A stretch of 31,130 bases of DNA from Collinsella sp. (GCA_022720335.1 JAIHVJ010000025.1:1-31130); one strand, 5' to 3'; numbered from the stretch's first letter, positions 1-7,276 are shown. Notes: generated by a model not told the origin, from the sequence alone. Numbers and translations are program-made.

Positions 1-65
1 ACGAGGCGAATGAGCTCGGCTCCGGCATATCCAGCCGCGCCGACGATTCCAACCTTCAAAGACAT
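1..65 (-). CDS. argC: N-acetyl-gamma-glutamyl-phosphate reductase, N-terminus only (partial)
   Basis: Only the first 21 codons lie in the window; the gene continues beyond base 1. The reading starts at ATG (63-65 on the minus strand) and gives MSLKVGIVGAAGYAGAELIR, the Rossmann-fold start typical of ArgC, with the GxxGYxGxEL nucleotide-binding loop. ArgC makes N-acetyl-glutamate semialdehyde by NADPH reduction in the arginine pathway. An AAGGAG ribosome site lies 6 bases before the ATG. The ArgR-type operator at 152-186 upstream supports the identity. Seen: start, loop motif and RBS. Inferred: that this is the first gene of an arg operon. Confidence 0.85.
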   Translation of the reverse strand, partial: MSLKVGIVGAAGYAGAELIRL

Positions 66-151
66 ATCAGACTCCTTGTCTGCGATTTATGCACCGATGC
101 GCATTTCGCAGCGGTCGTTATGAAGTGGGTTGAAACTTTAGCACCAAAAGA

Positions 152-186
152 TGCATGAATACGTAAATGGCTTGCATATTCATGCA
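152..186 (-). promoter_or_regulatory. ArgR-type operator (two ARG boxes) upstream of argC
   Basis: TGCATGAATA (152-161) and its exact reverse complement TATTCATGCA (177-186) are separated by 15 bases. TGCATGAATA fits the half-site style of arginine repressor boxes (TGAAT/TGCAT cores). Each arm is followed inward by a degenerate second half, as in a tandem box pair. It lies about 90-120 bases before the argC start, where a promoter would be expected. I could not fix convincing -35/-10 hexamers. Confidence 0.6.
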
Positions 187-231
187 TTGAAACATTCCCG
201 ACACATTCGCTTGAAGGAATTGACAAATGGA

Positions 232-285
232 GCGGGCCCCGTATTGACCGGCGCTCCTAACGGCACCGGGCAATACGGGGCCCGC
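232..285 (-). terminator. Long hairpin after the riboflavin/PPOX operon
   Basis: Perfect 15-bp inverted repeat GCGGGCCCCGTATTG (232-246) and CAATACGGGGCCCGC (271-285), with a 24-base loop that itself has ACCGG/CCGGT ends. It sits about 38 bases after the stop of the leftward PPOX gene, so a terminator role is likely. The run after the stem on the minus strand (TCCATTTGTC) is not a strong U tract, so it may instead be an mRNA 3'-end stabiliser. Confidence 0.55.
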
Positions 286-322
286 CCATGCGAAAACCAA
301 GTTGTTAGGATGAGCCAGCCGG

Positions 323-733
323 CTAGAGCTCGACCGGCACCCATTCGTCGTGATTGCAGATAAAAGCCTCGGGATCCTCGACGCTAAAGAAGACGAGCGT
401 GGGGTCGTTAGGCCCCTCATAGTGCTCGCCCAGGTGCTCTAGATGCTTCCACCCGGCTTCGCGCATTTCGTCTAAAGCCCGGTCATCCAAGCCGGCACGC
501 CCGCGCAAGATGAGCCAGCCATGGCCCGGCCACCAACTCGTGGCCTCAAAGCGCTGGTTTTGCAGCAGCTCTTGCCACACATCTTTGGTGCGCGCTGTTA
601 CAAACCACAGCTTGCCATCCTGGATCTGCGCAAACGAAAACGGACGCACATGAGGCTGTCCGTCAACGCTCGTCGCCAAATACCATGCCGGCACCGACGT
701 CAGATACTCCAACACCGTATTCAATCCGTCCAT
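323..733 (-). CDS. Pyridoxamine 5'-phosphate oxidase (PPOX)-fold flavoprotein, copy 1
   Basis: A 136-residue single-domain protein with the PPOX split-barrel pattern. It has an N-terminal helix (LEYLTSVPAWYLAT), then a VRPFSF strand, the KLWFVTARTKDVWQEL segment, and a central GHGWLILRGRAGLDD strand pair. Proteins of this class bind FMN (some bind F420 or haem) and are small reductases or oxidases, or of unknown substrate. The start ATG follows GAGGACAC. It is a tandem paralogue of the gene at 788-1234; both share PAWYLAT, VRPFSFA, KLWF and DVWxEL. It lies at the end of the FMN-riboswitch operon, which makes FMN the likely ligand (inference). It is cytoplasmic, with no signal or membrane segment. 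The precise reaction cannot be told from sequence. Confidence 0.82.
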   Translation of the reverse strand: MDGLNTVLEYLTSVPAWYLATSVDGQPHVRPFSFAQIQDGKLWFVTARTKDVWQELLQNQRFEATSWWPGHGWLILRGRAGLDDRALDEMREAGWKHLEHLGEHYEGPNDPTLVFFSVEDPEAFICNHDEWVPVEL

Positions 734-748
734 GTGTCCTCCTGACGC

Positions 749-781
749 TAGTCTTTTTGGGTCGGGGCTGTTTTAGCTGCC
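749..781 (+). repeat. 33-base intergenic repeat, copy 1 (partner at 20244-20276)
   Basis: Starts TAGTC, contains TTTGGGTCGGGG and ends AGCTGCC. It matches 28 of 33 bases with 20244-20276. It fills the 54-base gap between the two PPOX genes, just after the stop of the upstream one. The minus strand can form a small GCT/AGC hairpin. Confidence 0.5.
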
Positions 782-787
782 CTAGAG

Positions 788-1234
788 TTAAAGCTCCAGG
801 CGCTCCTCGCTGCCGTCGATATCACAGAAGCGCGCGGCAATATTGCGGACCGAAAAGAAAGCAAGGCGGCCGTCGTTGGCACTCTCGTGTTCCTCGCCAA
901 TGCCCACCATGTGCTTAAAACCCGCTTGACGCACCTTGTCGCTCGCAACTGCGTCGTCCTCAAGTGCGGCTTCGCCGGTCAATACGATCCAACATTTCCC
1001 CGGCTTCCAGCCCGATACCTCAAACTTGGGATTCGCACTCAGCTCCGCCCACACGTCCTTGTCGCGCGACGTGCAAAACCACAGTTTGTCGTCATCGACC
1101 ATGGCAAACGAAAACGGCCTCACGCGGGGCTGATGCCCGTCGCTCGCATCGGTCGTGGCAAGATACCACGCCGGAATGCGCCTGAGATACGAGCAGGCGC
1201 GCTCGAGCTGAGTCATGCGATTGATGTTGGTCAT
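788..1234 (-). CDS. PPOX-fold flavoprotein, copy 2
   Basis: 148 residues, paralogous along its length to the gene at 323-733. Shared blocks are IPAWYLATT (vs VPAWYLATS), RVRPFSFAMVDDDKLWF, TSRDKDVWAEL, WKPGKCWIVLTGEAALEDDAV, and the C-terminal FFSV strand. The fold class binds flavin at the barrel dimer interface. The ATG follows AAAGGGG with good spacing. It begins only 30 bases after the ecfT stop, so it is probably co-transcribed with the riboflavin transporter. The tandem arrangement suggests a local duplication followed by divergence. The substrate is unknown. Confidence 0.82.
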   Translation of the reverse strand: MTNINRMTQLERACSYLRRIPAWYLATTDASDGHQPRVRPFSFAMVDDDKLWFCTSRDKDVWAELSANPKFEVSGWKPGKCWIVLTGEAALEDDAVASDKVRQAGFKHMVGIGEEHESANDGRLAFFSVRNIAARFCDIDGSEERLEL

Positions 1235-1264
1235 AGAGACCCCTTTCTTGCGCTCGAATCGCGC

Positions 1265-2065
1265 CTAAACAAGTTGAAGATTGATGACGATGACGCAGAT
1301 GAGCAGCAACGCCGTCACCACCGCCGCCAACGCATCGCCGCGGCCAAATGCAAGCGTATGCAGACGTGTACGGCCCTGCTCGCCATGATAGCAACGGGCA
1401 TCCATGGCGGCAGACAACGTCTCGGCATGACGGAACACGCCCGTGAACAGTGGAATCGCCACACTGCCGAGCACACGCACGCCGCCGAGCGGACCGCCCG
1501 TCACGCGTGCACCGCGGCTTGCCTGTGCATCGGCCGTCTGCTTCATCTCGGTGGCAAACTGCGGCATAAAGCGCAGCGCTATACCCATGATCATGCCGAG
1601 CTCGTGCGCAGGAAGTCCCACACGCGCAAACGGTGCGAGCAGGCGCTCGAAGCCCGCGGTGAGATCGAGTGTCGGTGTGGTGAGCGTAATAGCGCTCATA
1701 CCGGCCATCATCAAGGTCAGACGGCAGGTCATAAAAGCGGCGGAATGCAGCGAGCCCTCGCTTATCTGCAGAAAGCCGAGCTGCCACAGGATGCGCCCAC
1801 TCTGATCGGTAAACAAGTTGAGCACCGCGACCACGACGACGATTGCCAGCAGCGGCGCCATCGACGACAGAACGCGACGAGCCGGCACCCGGGACACGAC
1901 ATAGATCAGCACAACGAAAATTGCGACAGGGGCCAATCCGCGGAAGCCGCCGACGGTCAGCGTCGTGATCAAAAACACAAAGCCCAGGAGCAGCTTGGTG
2001 CGCGGATCCAGGCGATGGATCGCGCTATCGCTCGGATAGTAGCTGCCAAACGAAAACGCCTCCAT
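1265..2065 (-). CDS. ecfT: ECF transporter transmembrane (T) component EcfT
   Basis: 266 residues, mostly hydrophobic. A cytoplasmic N-terminus (FGSYYPSDSAIHRLDPRTKL) precedes about 5 membrane segments. The two coupling-helix motifs of EcfT are present: ASRGAR at about 182-187 and AMDARCY at about 220-226. These short Ala-x-Arg helices dock onto the two ATPases. I start at the ATG at 2065, which overlaps the TGA of the ATPase gene (TGATG) and has GGAGGG six bases upstream. A TTG six bases earlier would touch the ribosome site and is unlikely. The protein couples ATP hydrolysis to toppling of the S component. The operon position indicates riboflavin import. Confidence 0.9.
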   Translation of the reverse strand: MEAFSFGSYYPSDSAIHRLDPRTKLLLGFVFLITTLTVGGFRGLAPVAIFVVLIYVVSRVPARRVLSSMAPLLAIVVVVAVLNLFTDQSGRILWQLGFLQISEGSLHSAAFMTCRLTLMMAGMSAITLTTPTLDLTAGFERLLAPFARVGLPAHELGMIMGIALRFMPQFATEMKQTADAQASRGARVTGGPLGGVRVLGSVAIPLFTGVFRHAETLSAAMDARCYHGEQGRTRLHTLAFGRGDALAAVVTALLLICVIVINLQLV

Positions 2066-3969
2066 CAGCAACCCTCCTCTCGCGCGACCGTTTCGGATTT
2101 GGCCTTGTCCGAGACGTTAGAAGAACCGCCTGAGCGACCGATCGGCAAATCTGCCAACTCGTCGGCCAACGACTCAACCGTATAGAGCCCGCCGTGACGC
2201 AGCGGCACGCCCGCTTCCGCGAGCGCCAACGCCATGCGCTGGGCAGCGGGAACACCCAAGCCGATTGATTTAAGCTCATCCGCATGCGCAAAAACCTGAG
2301 CGGGCGTGCCCTCAGCAAACACCGCGCCCTCGTTCATCACGACAATACGATCGCAGCAATTGGCAAGGTCATCCATACTGTGTGAGACCATGACGACGGT
2401 CAGGCCCCCATGGTGAAGTCGATCGATGAGCTCCAGGAAATCACTGCGCGCCGCCGGATCGAGCCCCGCCATGGGCTCATCGAGTACCAGGACCTCGGGC
2501 TCCATGGCAAGCACGCCGGCAAACGCCACGCGCCGCTGTTGGCCACCCGAAAGCTCAAAGGGACTCTTGTCGCCCACCGTGGCCAAGTCGAGGCCCACGC
2601 GCGCGAGCGATGACTCAACGCGGTGCGCGACCTCGGCCTGCGACAAGCCAAGGTTGTGCGGGCCAAACGCCACGTCCTGCGTCACGGTTTCGGCAAACAG
2701 CTGACGCTCGGGATATTGAAACACCACGCCGACCTTGGCCTTAACCGCGGCGGCATCTTTCTTGTTTGCCAGGTCGAGCCCCAACGCGTAAACGGAACCC
2801 TCCTGGGGGCGAATCAAACCGTTGAGATGCTGGACCAGCGTCGACTTACCCGAACCGGTATGACCTGCTAAGCCCAGGAACTCGCCGCGACGCACCGTCA
2901 GCGATACATCGCGCAGCGCCCACGGGCTGCTGGGGTCGTTTCCCCAAAGGGCTTGTTTGTTCGATTTGCCCGCAGTGGCCGAGCGCTTGTGCCAGCGGTG
3001 GCGCTCGCGCGGACTGAGCGAATAACTGTACGAAACATGGGATAGTTCGATGACGGGCTCCGACGCGTTGTCCTCGTTGTCTACCGGAACAGTGCCGTCA
3101 GCGATTTCCAACTGGGATGCGGAAGACTGTCCCGCGGTGTCTGCCCCACTTCGCTCGGCATAAGCCTGCGCAATCTCAGCGACCATATCCACCTCGCGCA
3201 CCTGCGCATGAACAGGCACGCCCTTCGTACGAAGCGCCATGCCCAGACGACACGACTCCGGCATATCCAGGTTGAGCTGCGCAAGCTCATCCGCCCGCGT
3301 CAAAATTTCCTCGGGCGTACCGAGCATGGCAACGTGCCCCGCCCGAAACACCGCGACACGATCGGCCTCGGCGGCTTCTTCCATAAAGTGCGTAATCATC
3401 ACGATGGTCATACCGCGAGCGTGCAACGCGCGGCAAGCCTTCATGAGGCCCTTACGTCCACGCGGATCGAGCATCGAGGAAGCCTCGTCCAAAATGAGAA
3501 CGCGCGGTTCCATGGCAAGCACGCCGGCAAGCGCCACGCGTTGCTTTTGGCCACCCGAAAGCGCATGGGTCTCGTGGCGCTCAAAGCCCACCAGGCCCAC
3601 GCCCTTCAGCGCCTCGCGTACGCGCTGCGCAATTTGCGCCGATGGCACGCCAAGGTTTTCGGGACCGAACGCAACGTCATCTTCGACAAGCGTTGCCACC
3701 AGCTGATCATCGGGATTCTGGAACACCATGCCCGCGGTCGAACGAATGTCGTAGACCAGCTCGGGGTCGGACGCATCCATGCCGTTGATGCGTACCGTGC
3801 CCGCATCGGGCTGCAACAGTGCATTCAGATGCTTGGCAAACGTCGACTTGCCCGACCCATTGCCACCGAGGATGCAGAAAAACTCCCCGTCCTCAATGTT
3901 CAGATCGACACCGTCGAGTGCCGACACGGCACCGTCATAGCTAAAGGAAACGCCCCGACACTCAATCAT
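2065..3969 (-). CDS. ecfA: ECF transporter ATPase, two EcfA domains fused in one chain
   Basis: 634 residues containing two complete ABC ATPase domains; EcfA1 and EcfA2 are usually separate proteins of about 280 residues. Domain 1 has Walker A GGNGSGKS (35-42), Q-loop FQNPDD, signature LSGGQ (137-141), Walker B RVLILDE (156-162) and a switch His in MITHF. Domain 2 has Walker A GHTGSGKS (369-376), FQYPERQLF, LSGGQ (473-477), EVLVLDE (492-498) and MVSHS. The DEASSMLDP and DEPMAGLDP loops fit EcfA1- and EcfA2-like halves. A linker of about 60 acidic residues joins them, and domain 2 carries a basic 30-residue insert (about 319-350) before its first core strand. The start overlaps the S-component stop (ATGA) and the end overlaps ecfT. 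All catalytic motifs look intact, so both ATP sites should be active. Confidence 0.92.
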   Translation of the reverse strand: MIECRGVSFSYDGAVSALDGVDLNIEDGEFFCILGGNGSGKSTFAKHLNALLQPDAGTVRINGMDASDPELVYDIRSTAGMVFQNPDDQLVATLVEDDVAFGPENLGVPSAQIAQRVREALKGVGLVGFERHETHALSGGQKQRVALAGVLAMEPRVLILDEASSMLDPRGRKGLMKACRALHARGMTIVMITHFMEEAAEADRVAVFRAGHVAMLGTPEEILTRADELAQLNLDMPESCRLGMALRTKGVPVHAQVREVDMVAEIAQAYAERSGADTAGQSSASQLEIADGTVPVDNEDNASEPVIELSHVSYSYSLSPRERHRWHKRSATAGKSNKQALWGNDPSSPWALRDVSLTVRRGEFLGLAGHTGSGKSTLVQHLNGLIRPQEGSVYALGLDLANKKDAAAVKAKVGVVFQYPERQLFAETVTQDVAFGPHNLGLSQAEVAHRVESSLARVGLDLATVGDKSPFELSGGQQRRVAFAGVLAMEPEVLVLDEPMAGLDPAARSDFLELIDRLHHGGLTVVMVSHSMDDLANCCDRIVVMNEGAVFAEGTPAQVFAHADELKSIGLGVPAAQRMALALAEAGVPLRHGGLYTVESLADELADLPIGRSGGSSNVSDKAKSETVAREEGC

Positions 3970-4469
3970 GCGCGGCCTTTGACCTGGTCCTTTTTAGGCG
4001 TGATGAGGTTGGAGACTGCTTTATACACCACCAGCGTCAACACCGAGTTAAGCACGGTCTTGATAAGGTTGAACGGCAGGACGGCGGGAATCATGAGCGG
4101 GGCGATCACATCGACCGAGCCATACCAGAACCATACGCCAATGGTAAGGTTTGCGACCATAGACAGCGCTGTAGCGGCAATGACGCCGAGCACCAGGCCA
4201 ATCACGGCACCCTTATAGGTATGCATCTTCTGGTAGACGATAGCCGCGGGCAGAATGTAGCCCAGCGTGGCAACCAGGTTCATAAGCGCGCCGACCCAGT
4301 CACCCGTGGTGAGCGCATGGATAACGATCGCCATGGCGGCAACAGCGGTACCGGCACCGGGACCATATGCAAACCCGCACACCATCGCCGGCACCAGCGA
4401 CGGGTCATACGTCAAAAACGGCGCCGAAGGAAGGATAGGCAGCTGCACGTACATAAACAGGGCGCCCAA
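3966..4469 (-). CDS. ribU: RibU-like riboflavin ECF S component, 5' end lost to a frameshift
   Basis: The readable frame encodes about 167 residues with five or so membrane helices. It has the RibU-like signature after helix 1 (PSAPFLTYDPSLVPAMVCGF) and FAYGPGAG. RibU binds riboflavin in the membrane and is powered by EcfA/EcfT. In this frame the only available starts are TTG at 4469 or later codons, and TAG lies just upstream (4476-4478). The natural start is almost surely the ATG at 4541-4543. It follows an AGGTGAT ribosome site right after the FMN riboswitch and reads 22 good codons up to ...TKQLV. The frames join if one base was lost, for example GCGGCC to GCGCC near 4471-4474, which would restore a 192-residue protein. 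So this is either a recent pseudogene or a sequence error. The 3' end overlaps ecfA by 4 bases. Confidence 0.75.
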   Translation of the reverse strand: MGALFMYVQLPILPSAPFLTYDPSLVPAMVCGFAYGPGAGTAVAAMAIVIHALTTGDWVGALMNLVATLGYILPAAIVYQKMHTYKGAVIGLVLGVIAATALSMVANLTIGVWFWYGSVDVIAPLMIPAVLPFNLIKTVLNSVLTLVVYKAVSNLITPKKDQVKGRA

Positions 4470-4543
4470 GGCGCACTAACGAGCTGTTTGGTGCTCCACC
4501 TATTCGTGTTCTCAAAATGGATATGCTGCGACTGTTCAGACAT
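4470..4543 (-). other. Displaced 5' coding part of the RibU-like gene (true start, frame broken)
   Basis: ATG at 4541-4543, with AGGCAGGTGAT just upstream, opens a frame MSEQSQHIHFENTNRWSTKQ followed by LVSAPW. It runs out of frame with the membrane protein and stops about 20 codons later. Residues up to about LVSA fit a cytosolic N-terminus and the beginning of helix 1. The rest of helix 1 (ALGALFMYVQLPIL) is in the -1 frame relative to it. Confidence 0.7.
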
Positions 4544-4555
4544 AAGATCACCTGC

Positions 4556-4739
4556 CTCTTTCATCCGGACTCTAACCGTTGGTACTGGAATCTCACCAGT
4601 TCAGCCGGCATGCGAACCAACGCACACACGGGTCGCGGACTCATCGGCTCGGCCGCAGGCGTCTCGCCTGCACCACGGCGCCCCTTTGGCACCGCCCGAT
4701 TTACCGCCAGTGGGGAATTCCACCCCGCCCTGAAACAGC
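4556..4739 (-). promoter_or_regulatory. FMN riboswitch (RFN element)
   Basis: On the minus strand the conserved blocks appear in order: CAGGGCGGGGTGGAATTCCC, CACTGGCGGTAAATC, a variable GC-rich arm, then GAGTCCGCGACCC. A GGTGAGATTCCAGTACC arm, CAACGGTTAGAGTCCGGATG and a closing TGAAAGAG follow. P1 pairs TTTCA with TGAAA. The ribosome site and ATG of the RibU-like gene begin within 15 bases of P1, so ligand binding probably hides the ribosome site, although premature termination is not excluded. FMN would switch off riboflavin uptake and the downstream PPOX genes. Confidence 0.95.
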
Positions 4740-4746
4740 AATTGCA

Positions 4747-4774
4747 AGTGTAGCACGAGCAGGTTCTCGCGCAA
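4747..4774 (-). promoter_or_regulatory. Promoter of the riboflavin ECF operon
   Basis: The minus strand has TTGCGC (4769-4774), a 16-base spacer, and TACACT (4747-4752). Transcription would start about 7 bases on, at the very 5' edge of the FMN riboswitch, as expected for a riboswitch-controlled operon. Confidence 0.6.
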
Positions 4775-4940
4775 GTATGCCAAGGGTAATTTGTGGCGGA
4801 GATCAGTTGCCAAAGCAACCACGTTCCCCACCCATCCCAAAGCAACGTGCCTTTCGCGCAAAGCGCGAAACAGCGAAGGGGACACGCATCCCTATCGACC
4901 ACATCCTTCTCCGCCCGCCGGCCTCAAGGCCGTAAACGCA
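4775..4940. other. Intergenic stretch with small hairpins, no gene seen
   Basis: No convincing coding frame. It holds three small perfect dyads: GTTGC/GCAAC (4806-4819), TTTCGCGC-aaa-GCGCGAAA (4852-4870) and CGGCCT/AGGCCG (about 4920-4933). They lie between the groL 3' hairpin and the riboflavin promoter. Confidence 0.4.
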
Positions 4941-5085
4941 GGGAATCCGGGGGCGGGACGGGGACTTCTCTCCGGAATATTCCGCAGGACGCAAAGAGGC
5001 TCCGCAGCGCTAAGCGCGATGCGGAGCCTCTTTGCATGTCCGAGGACGTTCCGGAGAGAAGTCCCCGTCCCGCCCCCGGATTCCC
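4941..5085 (-). repeat. Giant nested inverted repeat after groL (37-bp perfect arms)
   Basis: The outer arms 4941-4977 and 5049-5085 are exact reverse complements over 37 bases (left arm starts GGGAATCCGGGGGCGGGACG). Inside, GCAAAGAGGCTCCGC (4991-5005) pairs perfectly with 5021-5035 around a 15-base loop. It begins 26 bases past the groL stop on the transcribed strand, so a terminator or 3'-end protection role is likely. The length and perfection far exceed an ordinary terminator, and no U tract follows. Confidence 0.85.
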
Positions 5086-5111
5086 GGTGGGAGTTCTAGA
5101 CCTTGTCGGCC

Positions 5112-6749
5112 TTAGTACATACCGCCGCCCTGCTGACCAGCGGTGGCAGCAGCGATAGCATCCTCAAGCTGAGTGTTCTTGGGCACATCGGAGACAGTGG
5201 CCTCGGTGATGAGAATCAGGCTGGCGACAGAAGCAGCGTTCTGCAGGGTGACGCGGCTGACCTTGACGGGGTCGAGGACGCCCATCTCAATCATGTCGCC
5301 CCACTCGCCGTTGGCAGAGTTGAGACCCTGGCCGGCAGGCAGCTCGGCAACCTTGTCGACCACGACAGCGCCCTCAAAGCCAGCGTTCTTGGCGATGGTA
5401 GCGACCGGAGCGGTCAGAGCCTTCTTGACGATGTCGACACCAATCTTCTCCTCGGGGTCGTCAAGCTCAACAGCGTCGAGCGCAGGAGCAGCGTCCATGA
5501 AGGCGACGCCGCCACCGGCGACAATGCCCTCCTCGACAGCAGCGCGGGTAGCCTGCAGGGCGTCCTCGACGCGATGCTTGATCTCCTTGAGCTCGGACTC
5601 GGTAGCAGCGCCGACCTTGATGACGGCAACGCCACCGGAGAGCTTGGCCAGGCGCTCCTGGAGCTTCTCACGGTCGAAGTCAGAGGTGGTGTTCTCCATC
5701 TCGCCCTTAATCTGAGCGATACGGGCGTCGATGGCCTCCTTGGAGCCAGCGCCGCCGACGACGACGGTGTTGTCCTTAGAGATGGTGACGGACTTAGCGG
5801 TACCGAGCATATCGGCGGTGATGTCAGCGACCTTCACGCCCAACTCGTCCAGGGCAGCCTGGCCACCGGTGAGGACAGCGATGTCCTCGAGGATGCGCTT
5901 GCGGCGATCGCCGTAGCCCGGGGCCTTGACGGCGCAGACGTTGAGGGCGCCACGGATCTTGTTGAGGACCAGGGTAGGCAGAGCCTCGCCGTCGATGTCC
6001 TCAGCGATGATGAGCAGGCCACGGCCAGCGCGCTGGACAGCCTCGAGAACGGGCATGATGTCTTGAACGCTGGAAATCTTCTGGTCGGTGATGAGGATGT
6101 ACGGATCCTTCATCACGGCCTCCATGCGGTCGTTATCCGTGACGAAGTAAGCGGAGACATAGCCCTTGTCGAACTGCATGCCCTCGACGGTGTCGATGGT
6201 GATGTCGAACGTCTGGGAATCCTCGACGGTGATGACGCCGTCCTTGCCCACGACCTCCATGGCCTCGGCGATCTTCTCGCCGACCTCGGGGTCACCGGCG
6301 GAGATGGTACCGACGGAAGCGATCTGCTCCTTGGTCTCGACCGGCTTGGCCTGCTTCTTCATCTCGGCGACGGCGGCGTTGACGGCCTTGTCGATGCCGC
6401 GACGGATGGCCAGCGGGTTGGCGCCAGCGGCGACGTTGCGCAGACCGTCGTTGACGATGGCCTGAGCGAGCAGGGTTGCGGTGGTGGTGCCGTCACCCAC
6501 GGTGTCGTTGGTCTTGGTGGCAACCTCCTTCACCAGCTGAGCGCCCATGTTCTCGATGTTGTCCTCGAGCTCGATCTCCTTGGCGACGGAAACGCCGTCG
6601 TTGGTGATGGTCGGGGCACCGAACGTGCGCTGCAGCGCAACGTAGCGACCCTTGGGGCCCATGGTGACGGTAACGGCGTCGGCCAGAGTGTTGACGCCCT
6701 TGGCAAGCTTAGCGCGGGCATCGGTGTTGAACGTAATGTTCTTTGCCAT
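5112..6749 (-). CDS. groL: Chaperonin GroEL (60 kDa)
   Basis: 545 residues, the normal length. It starts MAKNITFNTDARAKLAKGVN and includes the nucleotide-binding VTMGPKGR and VGDGTTTATLLA (catalytic Asp). The apical domain contains RGLLIIAEDIDGEAL. It has KAPGYGDRRK, the intermediate-domain VEEGIVAGGGVA, and the Gly/Met-rich tail GQQGGGMY. It forms the double-ring folding chamber with GroES in the cytosol. ATG follows GGAGG with good spacing. It lies about 95 bases after groS in the same direction, a normal bicistronic groESL. Codon use is strongly biased (mostly C/G third positions), as expected for high expression. A giant hairpin follows the stop. Confidence 0.99.
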   Translation of the reverse strand: MAKNITFNTDARAKLAKGVNTLADAVTVTMGPKGRYVALQRTFGAPTITNDGVSVAKEIELEDNIENMGAQLVKEVATKTNDTVGDGTTTATLLAQAIVNDGLRNVAAGANPLAIRRGIDKAVNAAVAEMKKQAKPVETKEQIASVGTISAGDPEVGEKIAEAMEVVGKDGVITVEDSQTFDITIDTVEGMQFDKGYVSAYFVTDNDRMEAVMKDPYILITDQKISSVQDIMPVLEAVQRAGRGLLIIAEDIDGEALPTLVLNKIRGALNVCAVKAPGYGDRRKRILEDIAVLTGGQAALDELGVKVADITADMLGTAKSVTISKDNTVVVGGAGSKEAIDARIAQIKGEMENTTSDFDREKLQERLAKLSGGVAVIKVGAATESELKEIKHRVEDALQATRAAVEEGIVAGGGVAFMDAAPALDAVELDDPEEKIGVDIVKKALTAPVATIAKNAGFEGAVVVDKVAELPAGQGLNSANGEWGDMIEMGVLDPVKVSRVTLQNAASVASLILITEATVSDVPKNTQLEDAIAAATAGQQGGGMY

Positions 6750-6845
6750 GGTAGGTAATCCTCCAAAAGAAATGTGACTCGCGTCGCCGCTTCCGAGTCC
6801 TGTGCGGCGGGCGCGTTCAAAGACGAATCAGAGATTCTGACGAGA

Positions 6846-7139
6846 CTAGGCCTCGACGACGGCGTAGATGTCGTCGGCGCGCATCAGCAGATACTTCTCG
6901 CCGTCGACCTTGACCTCGTTGCCACCGAACTTACCGTAGATGACAACGTCACCGACCTTGACGTCCATGGGGATGCGCTCACCCTTGTCGTTGACCTTGC
7001 CGGCGCCAACGGCAACGATGGTGCCACGCTGCGGCTTCTCCTGGGCGTTGCTGGCGATATACAGACCAGAAGCGGTCTTCTGCTCGGCCTCGTCGGGCTT
7101 GACCAGAACACGATCTGCAAGCGGCTTCAAAGACGACAT
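6846..7139 (-). CDS. groS: Co-chaperonin GroES (10 kDa)
   Basis: 97 residues, full length. It begins MSSLKPLADRVLVKPDEAEQ and contains the mobile loop (KTASGLYIASNAQEKPQRG), followed by GTIVAVGAGKVNDKGERIPM, VGDVVIYGKFGGNEVKVDGE and a YLLMRADDIYAVVE end. It caps the GroEL ring as a heptamer. The start has GGAGGAGACAAGC before the ATG. It is the first gene of groS-groL. Confidence 0.98.
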   Translation of the reverse strand: MSSLKPLADRVLVKPDEAEQKTASGLYIASNAQEKPQRGTIVAVGAGKVNDKGERIPMDVKVGDVVIYGKFGGNEVKVDGEKYLLMRADDIYAVVEA

Positions 7140-7276
7140 GCTTGTCTCCTCCTTTTTGGGCCGCGTGGTTATGCCACGCGAATTAACCCTTTTTGTTTGC
7201 GTACGCGTTGAATGGTACCCACGAATGGCGGGTTATACAACACGGAGTCAAAAAATCTTATTTTTTGGCACTTAGA
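7140..7276 (-). promoter_or_regulatory. groS leader and presumed promoter region
   Basis: It contains a leader hairpin CGCGTGG/CCACGCG (7162-7180) just before the ribosome site and an AT-rich perfect dyad CAAAAAAT-ctt-ATTTTTTG (7249-7267). On the minus strand TTGACT and TATAAC lie only 8 bases apart, so no well-spaced promoter can be assigned. I found no CIRCE (TTAGCACTC-N9-GAGTGCTAA) and no HAIR motif. Confidence 0.4.

Noticed and set aside
887..2185. 432-codon plus-strand frame opposite PPOX and ecfT
   Set aside because: Arg/His/Gln-rich shadow frame with no motif and no ribosome site.
5103..6758. 551-codon plus-strand frame opposite groL
   Set aside because: It is a shadow of the biased GroEL codons; the composition (Asp, Gly, Leu, Val, His) is not protein-like and the minus strand is unmistakable GroEL.
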